Source: Paramecium sonneborni
Lineage: Eukaryota; Ciliophora; Oligohymenophorea; Peniculida; Parameciidae
Assembly (NCBI GenBank): GCA_905182985.1
Contig: CAJJDN010000155.1
Location: 140,413-204,412 of the forward strand
Length of the DNA: 64,000 bases
Direction of reading: 5' to 3'
Shown: piece after piece, positions 27,101-42,218 of the stretch
Numbering within the stretch: the stretch's first letter is position 1
Layout of the letters: every line of letters starts with the position of its first letter
Translations under genes and position numbers: made by a program
The notes under the pieces: model-generated
Databases searched by the model: none
What the model saw: only the letters and a program-made list of their open reading frames with translations
What the model was told of the DNA's origin: nothing

Positions 27101-27257
27101 TTGTTACATGCTTTCAGGTTATACACACACATACAATATGACAACAGCAAAATGTTAATCTTGTGAACCACCTAGAAAAAATATCACTATCACTGTCAAT
27201 CCTAATTTTGCTAACAATCTTACTATCTTTTTGATTTCATTATTATTTTTTGTTTGA
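21177..27257 (+). CDS. Giant cysteine-rich surface antigen (PSA-repeat, GPI-type)
   Basis: One uninterrupted frame of 2026 residues. MFLVLIDFFIVQGASS is a signal peptide and the last 20 residues (NNLTIFLISLLFFV end) are hydrophobic with no cytoplasmic tail, as in a GPI-attachment signal. The whole ectodomain is a tandem series of roughly 70-75-residue modules, around 25 or more, each with about eight cysteines in patterns such as C-x(n)-CVWN..., DGGCVERTSC, CENAP...ECQ and GNGC. This is the paramecium surface antigen (PSA) repeat of immobilisation antigens and related proteins. Many modules carry W-x-(G/N)-x-x-C. Unlike classic antigens I did not notice a block of near-identical central repeats; modules look diverged. 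Probably a surface coat protein; expression state cannot be told from sequence. Confidence 0.93.
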
Positions 27258-27813
27258 CATGTATTAATGAATATATGATTAATTATAATGCGTTATTAAA
27301 ATTTATTCTAAATAATTTAATCATTCTTTGGTAATTAGAGACTTCTTTATATTCAATATTTATATTATATTGGTCTTTGTTTTAAGTAATTATTAAGGGT
27401 TCCAATAAATTTCTGTAAGCTACTAAAATGAGGATCAAATTATAAATATGAAAAAATCATTTGGTTTGAATTCTTGACAGATATAATATGAAGAAAATGA
27501 AATAAATAATACTTATTAATATACAAATTCAAATATTAATGCATTTTTTTATTAATATTTATGATAGCAAATGAGTTCAGTTAATAAAAATGATTTTTTT
27601 AATTATTGTTTAGTTAGTAGGCTGATAAATAAAATTAAAAAATTAAATTAGTAAAATAAATTGAATTGTATGCATCTTATATAGAGTTATAAAAAACAAC
27701 GATAGAAGTTAAAAAAAGGATGTATAAAAATAAAATTTAGATTATTAAATGAATGATTATTATTTATATTAAAAAAATAAATATTATATGAATAATTTTG
27801 AATTAAAAAAAAA
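27258..27813. other. Intergenic, convergent 3' ends
   Basis: About 555 AT-rich bases with no convincing gene; poly-A and poly-T runs only. Confidence 0.5.
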
Positions 27814-29231
27814 TCATTAGACAATTTCTAGATTTCTTTATTATAATTATCTATTGGTTAAAGCTTTAATTTGAATAGATTTTTCGTATTTCATATCAGG
27901 AATAGCTTGTCTGGTTTATTCAATGAATTTGATATCATGATTTTTAAAGTTTGGTAATTCTTTTTGTAATTCATTTTTAAATGCACTATATTTTTAATAA
28001 TATTATAAGAAACATTCTTTCATGGCTTTTAAATCTCCAGCAGTAGCCTTATAATAATAATAATATTATACTTATGTAAGATCATCAACAATATATGGGA
28101 AAGGATTACTTAAATAAGGTTCTGCCCAAGTATGTGTTTCAAGTAGGACATCAAGTAATGCCATTTTTTCAATTTAATTTTCATCTGTTTCTCCAATTCT
28201 TCTAGGTGGTATACGAGTAGCTTCAGTGTAATTGATACCTTGTGGTGCTTCGACCCAATAATTATTGATAGGTACTAGATGTGGGATTCCAACATATGCA
28301 TTAATAGTTTCACAACCTTCAAAAGCACTCTTCAACATAGCAGTAAGATACAAATCTTTAGGTGTTTAGAATACATGTGGTAAGAAATCATAAGCAGCTT
28401 TTCTAAGAGTGATAGGGATATCATTCATTTATTTAGTTTTTTATAGAGTATATTTAAAAAGGTCTCGAGCTTCTTAGATTTCAAGTGTGGAACCTATGTT
28501 CAATTTATGTAAATGATCAGGCATATCAGCTAAGAGAACTTTATGTTTACCCATAAGTGCCGTATATAGAACACGATTAATGAGATAATATTCTGAATAT
28601 CTATGATTGATGATATGTTCATCGATAGTTTATATAAATAGATTTTTATTGGCTTCTTAAATTTCTTTAGATTAGATATTAGAATAGGAATAAGTACTAA
28701 GACCTTTAGACCAATCAATTTCTTCCATATTTTTATTAGCATTTAACATATCTAATATAACTAGATTGACAACAGCTTCTTCCCAAGCATGAGGTTTAAG
28801 TGGATCAATTAAAGGTGTATCATATTATTCATATCCTTCAACATTTTGAAGTGAACATTTATGTGCTAAGAATCTTTATCTAGCAATATATGGTGATGGA
28901 TCTAATTATAATACAATAAGATCTGGATGCATTCTAAATATCTAATTATAGAATACTATGTATTAAGACTGTTAAAGAGATCATAATTCTTAAATTTATC
29001 TTTAGTTTATCCATATGGTACTCCAGTAACATAACAAGTATCAGAACTTTCATGATTATTTGCAAGATAACCTTGATTAGCTGCTTTCAATGGTTTAAGT
29101 TTAATTGATTTAGGTGTTTTAGCACCATAAGAATCTCTTTAGTTAAGGAAATAAAGCTCAGATGATAGCTATTCATAAGAATATCTCAATGTCAAATTGA
29201 GAGATCTAACAATTTTAATTCTTTATAACAT
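27814..29231 (-). CDS. TraB-family-like protein
   Basis: 464 residues after removing a 23-nt intron at 28934-28956. After a basic, possibly organelle-targeting N-terminus (MLQRIKIVRSLNLTLRYS) comes TCYVTGVPYGQTKDK, then MHPDLIVLQLDPSPYIARQRF. This matches the TraB/PrgY layout: hydrophobic strand ending in a G-x-(P/A)-H/Y-G motif, then P-D-x-(V/I)-x-(V/L)-(E/Q)-L-D and an Arg-rich helix. TraB proteins are putative membrane-associated proteases or regulators; some eukaryotic members act at mitochondria. The usual Glu of VELD is Gln here, so activity is uncertain. The remainder is helical. Its start lies 5 bp from the start of the divergent kinase. Family call is tentative. Confidence 0.6.
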
Positions 29232-29236
29232 AAATA

Positions 29237-31093
29237 ATGTTAGAACATAAGAGAAATCACTCTTAGAAAATTAGAACTGTATTAATAAGATGTTATGATA
29301 AATAAGTGTCAATTGAAATAGCAATGGATAAGAGTGTAGCTGATCTAATTAATAAAGTAAACCTATTTTAATATATTAGTTACGTGAACATACAGCAACT
29401 CCGAATTCGTAATAGTTAGTTGCTCTAAAAACTACTTCAAACTCTATTACAATGGATTATATATTATCTGTGCCAGAAGAAAGAGGTATATACTTTTATT
29501 AATCATATAAATTCAGCTTAACTGCCCATACATAAGTTGAAATAAGAACCTCTTATTGCTATCTATAGATAAAATGTTCATAAATCTAATCTCACTCTTC
29601 TAGACTTTACTTTTGAAAGATGCATTGGTAAGGGAGGTACTTCAGAAGTGTATCTGGTACGTCATCATATGTCTGGACGATTATTTGCACTTAAAATGAT
29701 CAAAAAACAATATATTACTGATTGTAGAAGACTTGAACAAATTCTTAGAGAAAAGAAAATTCTCTCTCAAGTTCTTAATCATTCTAAATTCATTATACCC
29801 TTATATGCAACATTTGCTACTAAAGATCATCTATGCTTTTTAATGGAATACTCTCCTGGAGGTGAAATGTTTTATCATCTATAAAATTATCGTTTTACAG
29901 ATGATGAAGCTAAGGCTTACATTACAGAAGTCATCTGTGCTCTTGAAGAACTTCATTAACATCGTGTCTTATACAGAGATTTAAAAGTAATTATTCTTAT
30001 TTTATATTCTAGCCAGAAAATATACTCATCGATCTCAGAGGCCATATTTAACTCACTGATTTTGGTTTATCTAAACTTGATCTAACTGAATAATAATTAA
30101 CCAATAGTTTCTGTGGATCTCCTGAATATATGCCTCCAGAAATTGTTAATAGATAAGGTTATTCCTATCCTGCTGATTTCTATACCTTAGGATGTCTACT
30201 CTATGAATTATTATTAGGATTACCACCTCATTACTCATAAAATACTGAAGAAATCTTTCACAAAATTTAAAATGAAGATATTTCATTCCCTGATGACTTA
30301 AGCACTGATCTCATGTCATTATTATAAAGTCTCTTAAATAAGAATATCAATCAAAGAATTCATGATTTCCAAACTCTCAAAAATAACTCTTGGTTTAGTA
30401 ATGTTGATTGGCAAGTCATCAAATTAAAAAAAACTAATCAAATGCCTATATTCATTGATATCTATGAAACACACATTCATCAAGAATTTTTAAAGATTGA
30501 TGTTACAGATCTGAATCGTAAAAATGAAATTGGTGAATTAATCAGTTAAGAAGATCTCTTTGATTTTTTCAACTATGTTAATGAAACATACAAGGACATC
30601 TTTTAATTGAAATAAAAGATGAGAGTTCAAAGTGATCATCTAATTGATAAAAAGCTTTTGTAAATGAGTTAATCTACTACAAAAAAGAAAAATCTTTAAT
30701 TAAATTTATAAGAAATAGACAAATAATTTTCTAAAACTCATACTTAAAAGTAATCACTTACTCCATAGAGCATAATGCCTTTGTCTTTATTACGTAAATC
30801 ATTTTAATAGATGATGAAAGAGAAACCAAGAAAGAGTTAAGACAATCATCCAACTTTAAGTACTGTTTTATCAGAGCGTCCTATAATAGATCGTAATTAT
30901 GTATAATATTATATAAATTTTTAAGATATAAAGAATGCTGTAAACTCTAACAAGCAAGAAGAAACCACAAAGCCCTGTACACAATGAATTGTCTTGGAGA
31001 CCACCTCAAGTTAAAAGAGGCCCTAGTTCATCAACTCATTTGAAATCATCTATAAGTTAACGAGGATAGAGTTCGACAAGAAAATAAAAATGA
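29237..31093 (+). CDS. AGC-family serine/threonine protein kinase
   Basis: 583 residues after removing introns 29357-29379 (23), 29486-29516 (31), 29987-30012 (26) and 30901-30925 (25 nt). The first 90 residues look ubiquitin/PB1-like (IRTVLIRCYDKQVSIEIAM). Kinase domain about 103-360: GKGGTSEVYLV, Lys in FALKMI, YRDLKPEN (split by the third intron after DLK), [18 protein letters not shown]. All catalytic residues are intact. An S/T/K-rich tail follows. The layout (Ub-like region, AGC kinase, basic tail) matches the kinase at 5688-7986, so they are probably distant paralogues. Its stop is 23 bp from the stop of the convergent giant gene. Confidence 0.93.
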
Positions 31094-31116
31094 TTTACTA
31101 CTTATTATTAGAAATA

Positions 31117-34100
31117 TCATTCTACTCTACTTAAATCAGCCTAAGACTAGTTGTCAAATCCATATCTATCAACAAATACCTCTGGATAGATCTTATTATA
31201 AAAACGAGGAACAGAAAGAATTGTTGGATTGATGTCAGGAGATAATGATTCATTATCATCCTTTTCTCTATTGAAATAAATCTAAATTTTCTTACTTAGC
31301 TGTCATTTCTAATGGATGCATCTAATACAAATGATCTCTCTTTCTATTTTAATCTTTCACTATTCCCATTAAATACTCTCTTATCATTTTAAATCTTCTT
31401 TTTATTCTATCACGTTGTTAGGCTCTATTAATTAATAATTTTCTCATTAGCCAATTCTTATTCTATAAATCTGGAAATTTAGCATTGATCTTATTTCTAA
31501 TTTTATCAAGTGCTTCTTCTTGACCTTCCAATTAAGCCCATAAAATTTCCCATACCACAGCTGTTATAAAAACTCCATTTATTACTATTAAAAATATGTA
31601 GAATGGCCAAATTATCTCTTAATTGTCAGACTAATTAGCTGAATATAAAGTCATTCCTAACACAATTGATGTTCCACAAACTAATGTACTCATATCATCT
31701 AAATAATTTAAATAAGGTAATTTGTATGGTTTATATTTTTTGGTTAACATAGAATATATGAATACTATGATGAAAATCAAGGCAGCTTTAATAATAATTA
31801 GATCCTCGTAGAAAGTTAAAAATAAAATGATAAAACTCTTTTAAAATATCTTGACTATTTCCCAAAAGTAAGCTTTTGGCTAATATTCATTATACAAATA
31901 ACCCCAATTTTTTCTGCTTTATTCATCATTCAGTTTATCTTTTATCTTGTACATACTCAAAAACATGTAGGTTGGTATGATTAATGCAAGAGTAAATGCA
32001 GAGGGAAATACAAATGATAGAATCCATTTTAAATGCTAGGCAGTATCGTATCTATAAGCAACATTGCCTTGAACCCAATAGATATTTGATATTTATCTAA
32101 ATGATAATAATGAAATAAAGCCTCCAAGTAAAGTAGGTTATAAAAAGGTAAATAAATATATAAAAGTAGTAGATATTGCACTTTTACTGGCAGTTGCTTT
32201 ATGAAGAATAACAGCAATTCCATACAATAAAAAAAATGTTATAATGTACATCATAGGCATAATTAATGCCCAAATCATTCTGAAATACATTACATTGATA
32301 TCTGAAATTTTGATTAAAAAACAATCTAAGGAATAACTCATAGATTCAACAGGTGATCCAACTGTCTTAAATGCATTAGTAAGTGCACTTGGTAATGATA
32401 ATTAGAATGTGGAAACAACCCCTATAATTTATAAATAATTAGTAAGCACTTTGATTAGAATACCTGCATAACCAGTTTTAGGTTATTCAACAAAAAACTT
32501 AGATAATTTTTTACCTAATACCATATTTTAAACAGTTTCCATGGTACTTTTAACTGAAAGCATAATAGAGATTAAAGTCCTAAGTATTATTGTTATTATA
32601 ATTACCATAAACTAATAAGAACTACTTTGAGTGTATTATCTCCTACATCATTACAACTACCACATTTATATTATGCACTAACTGACCATTTTCCTTTTCC
32701 CATAATTTCATAGATATCGCATTATTCACATAAAGCTCCTATATGGCCTAAATAACATGAAGCATCTCCAGGAGTCCATCCTCCTTCACAATTAATTTGC
32801 ATATTTAAACAATATTCAATCTTTGTACTATAAGTATAGGGTCTCCAATATCCTGGTCTTAATTTAATACTAGCAGAGGTAACAGCTTCTGTTGATACTA
32901 TATCTTTAACTTAGCAAGTTTCTCCTGCTTAAACTGAATATTAATCTTATTAAGAATCACATACAAGACAAGTTCCATCTTCATCTCTCTTTTGTTCTCC
33001 AACTTAACAATCAAAAGATTATACATTCACTCGTAATCTATAGTTTTCGATTTGATATTTTAATAAATATGGAGGTTCAAAATCAAATATTGGTATTCTT
33101 ATTGAATTACATAATAATTCTATTTACAATACAGCCTATGAATTTGATTTTGGATCAAAATAAATAATCATTTCATCCAAATTATAATCTTATGAAGTAG
33201 AATTGAAATTTATCTCTTATAAACTTGTATATGGAGAGTTTTATGTACTAGAGAGGTTTTCCATATTTTTTGGATCTATTTCAGTTAAATTGTTTATATT
33301 TATTTTTCTTGAATAAATTAAACATTTACTACCTTCTAAATTTTCTATTTTATTATTTTATTTATTAAGTGCAATAATTCTGAATGTCAAATTTGAAGAT
33401 AAGTATTATTATGATTCTTCATCAAAATATTTATATGAATTAATAGCTTATCCACTTGGTAATGTGATATAGTTTTTCATTTTATTAGATATATTATATG
33501 GTTTTATAGTTATAACATCAATAATTGTTGTTTAATTACTAAATAATCTTTCTTTTTCTAGATAATTTTATCCACTATTAACAGATAAAGTCAATTAATT
33601 GGGATATTCAGCATAATTTTATCCAAATAAAAGTGCTGTATTATTTCTTAATTGTAGATTCAAAATACTTGGTGAATTTAAAGTATAATTCTATAAAAAG
33701 AAAGCACCTCCAATTTTAGCTTAATTTCCACTGATATCTGAATCATAAATATTCATTGTAGCCTATTTAGAAATGAAATAGATAGCTCCACCTGATTCAA
33801 TAGCAGAATTAGATTAAAATTTACAATTGTCTAATAGTACATTAATATCATTAACATAAAAGACTCCACCTTTAGTACCAACATTGTTAATAAAAATTCC
33901 TTAACGTACAGTAACTGTATAAATAAGAGAGTTTTTAGCAGTATCATCAACTAATAATCTCAAACTATTTTGATTATATTATTATTTGAAAACAATGCAG
34001 CTCAATTAACCACACAATGATGAATAAAGTTAAAAGTTTTATAGAGTAACAATATTATTCCCAAGATTAAAGAAATCTGTAAATTCAAATTAGATTAATC

Positions 34101-37100
34101 CTTATGTGCATTTTTAACATATGATTGATTAAAATTTAGTATCTTAAAATGTAATAAAGTAATCTTAATCAATGTTAATGATTGAAATTAAAGATTATGG
34201 ATTTGCTTACGCTAATTATACATTTTTAAGATTTTAATTTGAATAATAATCAATTATAGTTTGATTCATATCAATACCAATAAAGGTAGGTGCATTTTAA
34301 GAGTAATCACATGTTAAAGGTAAGGCAACATAAGATACTTCACATTCAGGAACATTATTTTAAATATAACTGAATACAGAAATATTTAAGAAATATACAT
34401 TTTAAAAAATGATGACTGAAACAGCAGTTAATGAAATAAGTGATTAACTACCTGTAATGTAATCATTAACAATAACATTTTTTAAAGTTAATTCACCATT
34501 AGATAATTCCATTAAACCATTCATATAATCTGTGAAAGTACAATTTTATAGAGTTACTTTTCCTTTAATAGAGAATATGAAATTCAAATGATAATCACTT
34601 ATTTCTGATTAAGATAATTGATAAAGTTATCCTAAATATTATTGAAATCCATAAAATGAATTTTATAATGTTAAATTTTAAGCTTCTAAATTTAATTGAT
34701 TTGATCCAAATGTTTTAATAAATGAATAATATATAGAATAAGAATCCTTAATTAATACATCTTTAAGAAACATCCTATTCTCACTACTAGATGGAATCAC
34801 ATAAATTACACCACCTTCTCTTCTACTATAACTGTTCAAGAATGTACAATTTATAATACTCATTTTAATTTAAGATGAAGCTGCATCTATAAAGATTGAT
34901 CCTCCTTAAGCATTTGATACTTATTCCAATGATGCTTTACATTCCTTAAATAAAATATCTTAAAATTACACCACTCCATCAGATTAAGGCTATATATATA
35001 ATGCTCCACCTAATAATGATATTGAACCTATTATATTCACATCTCTAATTATTGTTGAATTTGCTGATAAATATCCACTACCTCCAAATGTCTTTATTGG
35101 AAACGCTTAATAAAATTCTTCTTATTTTGGTATTGCGAAACTCTCAAGTCCCCACACTATATTTTCTTATATTACATTAAATTATAATTAATTTGAATAT
35201 AGAAAACTACAAGTACTTATTGTTATACTATTACATTTCAATACCAAATTTGAATTTTATCCATTTGTTGCTATATTCTTTTCAAAATTATTTCTATTCA
35301 ATATAATACTTGAATTAGGACTAGAAAATAATAATGTTGATGATGATACAAAAGATAAATCTGATATGTAACTATGTTAAAAATTATACAAAAATTTTGA
35401 ATCTTCAATCAATACATTCTGATTCTATTCTGATATTATTGATATTATTGCTTATAATTCACTAATTTTACTTAAAATCAATAAATTCTCACTAAACATA
35501 CTATTTCTTATTCTTATTGATTCACTTTATCGAATTTTTAATCTATCTGAAGATTTTATTGATATCAAAGGTTAATTGATACTTTTAATCTTCTATAATG
35601 AAATGTAATTCATATCAATTTCTTTAATATTATACATGTACAATATTGTTGTATATATTTAAGGTATAGCATTTGCTGAAACACAAGATAATCGATTATT
35701 AAGTAATCTTAAAACTTCAGAATTTCTTGTGACATCCAAATTCTCTATCTTAACTTTATTACTATTTAGTATTGCCATTTCTGGGAAAGTCTTTCCTCTA
35801 ACAATCTTTGTATTTGTAAGGATTAATTCATAACTGTCAAAATATATTGTAGAATTTTCTGATGCTATGTATTTTTATTGTAATTTATTCAGACTGTATA
35901 ATTCATTTTAATTTATTACTAAATCATTTATTGTAATTGCTAATCCAATAAATGTTGTCTAATAAATTTCCATAAATGCTTTATTACCTAAATATTAATT
36001 GAATTCAAATTTTATTTATTACATATTGATAGCATTTCCATCATTTGCATCAGAATATTGAACTGATGCTTTATTTGAAATTAATATAATATCATCTGTA
36101 CTTAAAATATTATTTTTCACTTCTAAATTTGTAATCTAAAATAATGGTAAAATTAACCATCTACTTTTTGAACTCAATTTTGAATGGTCTAAAATCATTT
36201 AATTAATATTAACTTTTTTTACTCCCTCAAAACTAGCAAAAGTTGATTCTATAACTTCATCTTGTGATTGTGTAAATTAATTAATATCAACTATTGCCTT
36301 TCTTATATTTAGAGGGAAATCTGTACGAAAAGCATAAGATCCTGTTAAAAATTTATTAGTTGTAAAAGTAATAGATTAAAATAGGATTTTTTAATTGTTG
36401 TAATTTTCAGATAATTTAAATAAAAAGATCTTTGAATTAGTAAATTTACTATTTTTTATTTAAATATTCTTGAATTATAAAGTGACATCATCTTTATTAA
36501 GATTTCCAAAACATTAAATGATTCCATTTGAATTGATTATTGAACTATCTTGAATAATAAATTAATCAACATTAACAGATGTTGCATTTTCAATTACAAT
36601 TGAAAAGGATATATCAACAACATTCATGGTGATACTATTTAATATCAAATCAAATTATACTGAATCATAAAAGTAAAGATTTTGATTCTTCATTGAACTT
36701 GACAAAGTGAAATCTTTCATTAAGATTTAATTAAATCCTGTAATAATGAAGTCTTGATTAAAAATCACATTAGTAGTGCCATAGAATTCAAGATTTATGT
36801 TTTATAATGTAAATACATTCTTTCTTAATTAAGACACAATTTAAAAATTATCAGGCATTTAGCATTATAAATTAGGATCATCATTGTATAATCTCATTTT
36901 AATTGTCATTTCTTTAACAACTTTTTAGTTGAATACTAATGTATGAGTATCCGATTCATAAATTGGTAATTTAAATTAAGTTAAATCTTAATCATAACCA
37001 TTTAAAATAGTAGAGATCTTTTTATTGCAATACAATTTAAAGTCAATCAATGCTTTTTATTTACATGGTGAAGAATTTGAACATTCTATAAAATTATTCA

Positions 37101-40100
37101 ATCCAAAATCATAATTTAAATTTACAGTTGGTATAGTATAACTTTTAATACAAATATGACTAAATGTAATGAAATCAATGTTTGATGGATCAAAATAAGG
37201 ATTAACTGCTTATAATGATTACTTATCTCTTTTTTTACATAATGCACAATTATATGGACATTCAATACATTCCCCATTACTTAAACTTAATTTTTAACCA
37301 TTTGTATTATCTGTACATTAAACACAAGTAGCTTATTCATTTATGATTTCACATACTTTGCAATTGGAATCACAAGATTTTATACATTTACCTTAATAAT
37401 ATTCAAATCCTTTTAAACAAGTAGAACATTTTATATCACCATCTCCTGTTTTTAAGACTATATCTACAAAGTCTCCACCATATAATATATTATAAAATGA
37501 TTTAATATCAATTTTCCAAGAATCTTAATAAAATCTATCTTCTAATTAACATGTCTTGCAATTTCGATCAACATCACATTCAGCAGTAGTATTTGTAGAA
37601 TTAGTTAATTCATAGGATCCTTATGGAATTTTTATTTCACTTAATAGTATATTTTGACTATTGAATTCTATATATCTTGAATTTGATGGTAAATTTAAAT
37701 CAATTACACAGGAAGTCTATTTATTGATTGTTTATGTATCACATAAAGCACATTTAACAACAACATCTTCTTTCTTTTATATTATTGGATAATCTTTAAG
37801 TAATGAAATAGCAGATGAATTAGAAATACTTTCTTCATAAGCAATCTAACAATGATTTATTTTATTTTCATAACAATTCTTACCATCTAATGATAAGTAA
37901 TACTATTTATAATCTACACATTTAAAACATCTTTATTAATCACATATTTAACAACTCCAACCACATTAAATACAATTTCCTTCTGATAAATAAAATCCAA
38001 TTGGACAACTAATACATTATGGAATATCTCCATTAAATGTACATTATGGACAAATATCAGGACATTATTTACAAAATTGATGATTTACCAAAACAAATCC
38101 ATCTTAACAATTTTTACATACATATTAAGAATCGCAGATATTGCAATTTTCATTTTAATTTATACATTAATTATTATCAGCCTTACTACAACTTTTACAT
38201 TAAATATATGATCTAACTCCTAAATGAAATTGAGTTATTAATTTGCTTTAATCAATTTATGATATTTCTGTTACAATTTTCAAACATTCGTTACATAACT
38301 CTAGAATTTATTCTTTTGATATTGTAAAAAGTTAATAAGCACTTTCCATTCTTTCTATTAATTTAAAAGCATTGTTTGGAATTTAATTATAAGCTTGATA
38401 ATCAAATGTGCAAACAGGATTTTAATACCAAATTTAATTATTAACATAACAATCTCCACACTGAATTTATGAATTACTAATAATAGAGGGACAATTTAGA
38501 CAGTATTAATTATTGTCTTCATTTACTAAAAATTATCCAAGAGAACATTAATTGTTTGAGACAGCTTCTGAGAATATATTAGAACCTAATCTTTCTATAA
38601 AACCTATTGAATTTATATAAACGTTTACTTTAACATGTAACTAAAGTGATATCAATATTTTCAACATAATTTCTATCACATTAACATTAACTATTAATAA
38701 GAATTCTAAATTAAGAGTCTTAACAAGATGTACATTAATTAGATTCTGGACCTACACATTCTTTACAAAGAATATTGCAATCTAAATATGATATGAATTA
38801 TTATTATTACCTTTAACCATTGTAAAAGTATTGCCAAAACAATATTCAAGTTTTAAAAATGCCATTTATCCTTACAATAAGGCTTCAGAATATTTATCTC
38901 TTCCTGCTATTAAAACTAGTTTTTATGTTGTGAAATGATTTTTTTTCTCTACAAAATATTCTAATATCTCAAAGTCTTTGAATTTAAAATAAATTTTAGT
39001 ATTTCCATATCCAGTTTGAGCCTCAATATAAGTTCCATGTTGAAATGAAAAGTAATGCCATTAAGTGATTTAATCTTCATATTCTAAACCCTAAACACTC
39101 CATTTATCATCTTCCTTTGTTTTATAGAAAGATAATTAAGAATAAGTAAATGAGAAAGTATGTACTGATATATTTGTATTTTCTGGATACTAATAATCTT
39201 ATTAATAACTCAACCACATTTATCTATCACCTTATAAATAATCATCTGCATAAAAATCAAATAATGCCATACGTATTGCAGTATATTTAGATGTTTTATT
39301 TACTAAGTTAACTTAATCCAATTTAATCCATGAAGAAACAGCATAATTTCCTTCAGCATAAAATAAATTTTATAGTTTAGCACCTAATTTATTGAAATTA
39401 TGAATAGAATCAACCATAAAATCAATTTACTTACCATCTGAACACATATCAGGAAAAGTACATGCTACACTTAAAGCTGTATTAAAATCTGCCATACTTT
39501 CATAATATTCATCTTTAAAAAGAATTTCACTTTTGTATCCAAAATAAATGTATGATGCTGCTGAATCTGGAATTATATCTTAATATCCAGCTGAAAAACC
39601 TGATTTTCTTCGATTTTTCTTATCTTTTTCAATACCAGAAACAACATATGTTTAATCATAATTACTATCTACTAATAATTTATAATAAAATCGAAAATCT
39701 CCTGTATCTATTTTTTCACAAAAATATAAATAAGCCCATTTTCCTTCTATCATAACTTTATCCAAACTAAATTGATTTTTGAAAGCATAATCACCAAATT
39801 ATTCTAAAACTACATAAAATTCTTATGAGTCAACTTAATTTATTAGGTAAATTTTGGTATATATTGTGGTTCTTAATGTATCGAATTCATATATAAACTA
39901 TAAATTTGGCACTGATGTTTTTTTAAGTTCTGTTGTATTTAACATTGGCATCCATCTATGCCACATTCCATAACCTATTATATTCTTCCCTGTATAATCC
40001 TTAATTATCATATCATTTAATAATCTATTAACAGGAGATGAGACAGTATCAAAATTAAAACAAGGAGCAGCTTCAGTAAAACATCTAAAATCATCATAAT

Positions 40101-40138
40101 ACTTACATTATAAAAGCAATAATCATAAAAACGATCAT
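31117..40138 (-). CDS. Giant receptor-like multi-pass membrane protein with Cys-rich and beta-helix-like ectodomain
   Basis: 2960 residues after removing introns 40085-40106 (22), 38782-38810 (29), 38604-38628 (25), 32612-32646 (35, the longest here) and 31268-31295 (28 nt). Signal peptide MIVFMIIAFICFTEAA; about 400 residues of beta-rich ectodomain; furin/TNFR-like CxxC repeats at about 430-950 (CQNCQDGFVLVNHQFCKQCP type); about 1300 residues of repetitive Asn/Ser-rich strands resembling a right-handed beta-helix; an EGF/laminin-like block near 2390-2470 (GHIGALCEQCD); then from about 2473 several membrane helices (VIIITIIL; MIWALIMPMMYII; SFIILFLTFY; FYIFLIVINGVFIT) and a cytoplasmic basic coiled coil. 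This architecture is an expanded, poorly characterised family in ciliates. Role probably surface sensing or adhesion, inferred from topology. Confidence 0.88.
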
Positions 40139-40628
40139 CTTATAATAATAATAATAATAATTTTTTTCAATTCATTTAAGCAACTTAAATAATTTTGAAT
40201 CAAAGTAATATTGTTCAAAAATAAGTTTTGCACATTAAACTTTTAATATTAAATCAATAATTATTTAAGGAACTGTTTTTTTGAAATAGTTTCTATTTTT
40301 CAAATTTATTTGACAAATATATTAAATCAATAATTCTCAAATAACCAATTGTTGATATAAATGAGCTTAAGAATTAAAAACAAAACTTGATTATTCATTT
40401 AAAAATATTAAAAAACTGAATCATATAATCATAATCAGATATATTTAAATTATTATTATTGTAAATATTAAATTCATTATTATTGATTTTCTTATCAAAG
40501 TTTGACTTTTCAAATTATTTTTAAATAACTTTTAAGAGGTAAACATAGTTAGTTTAGAGTAATAAAAATTTTTATCAATTGGATTTAAACAATTAATCAA
40601 TTATAAAATTATACATAATATAAGACAA
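40139..40628. other. Divergent intergenic region
   Basis: About 490 AT-rich bases between the giant membrane protein and the CDPK, both transcribed away from it. A (TAA)n-like run lies near 40141-40160. No gene seen. Confidence 0.5.
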
Positions 40629-42202
<1,574 letters not shown>

Positions 42203-42218
42203 AATATATAAACTAATT

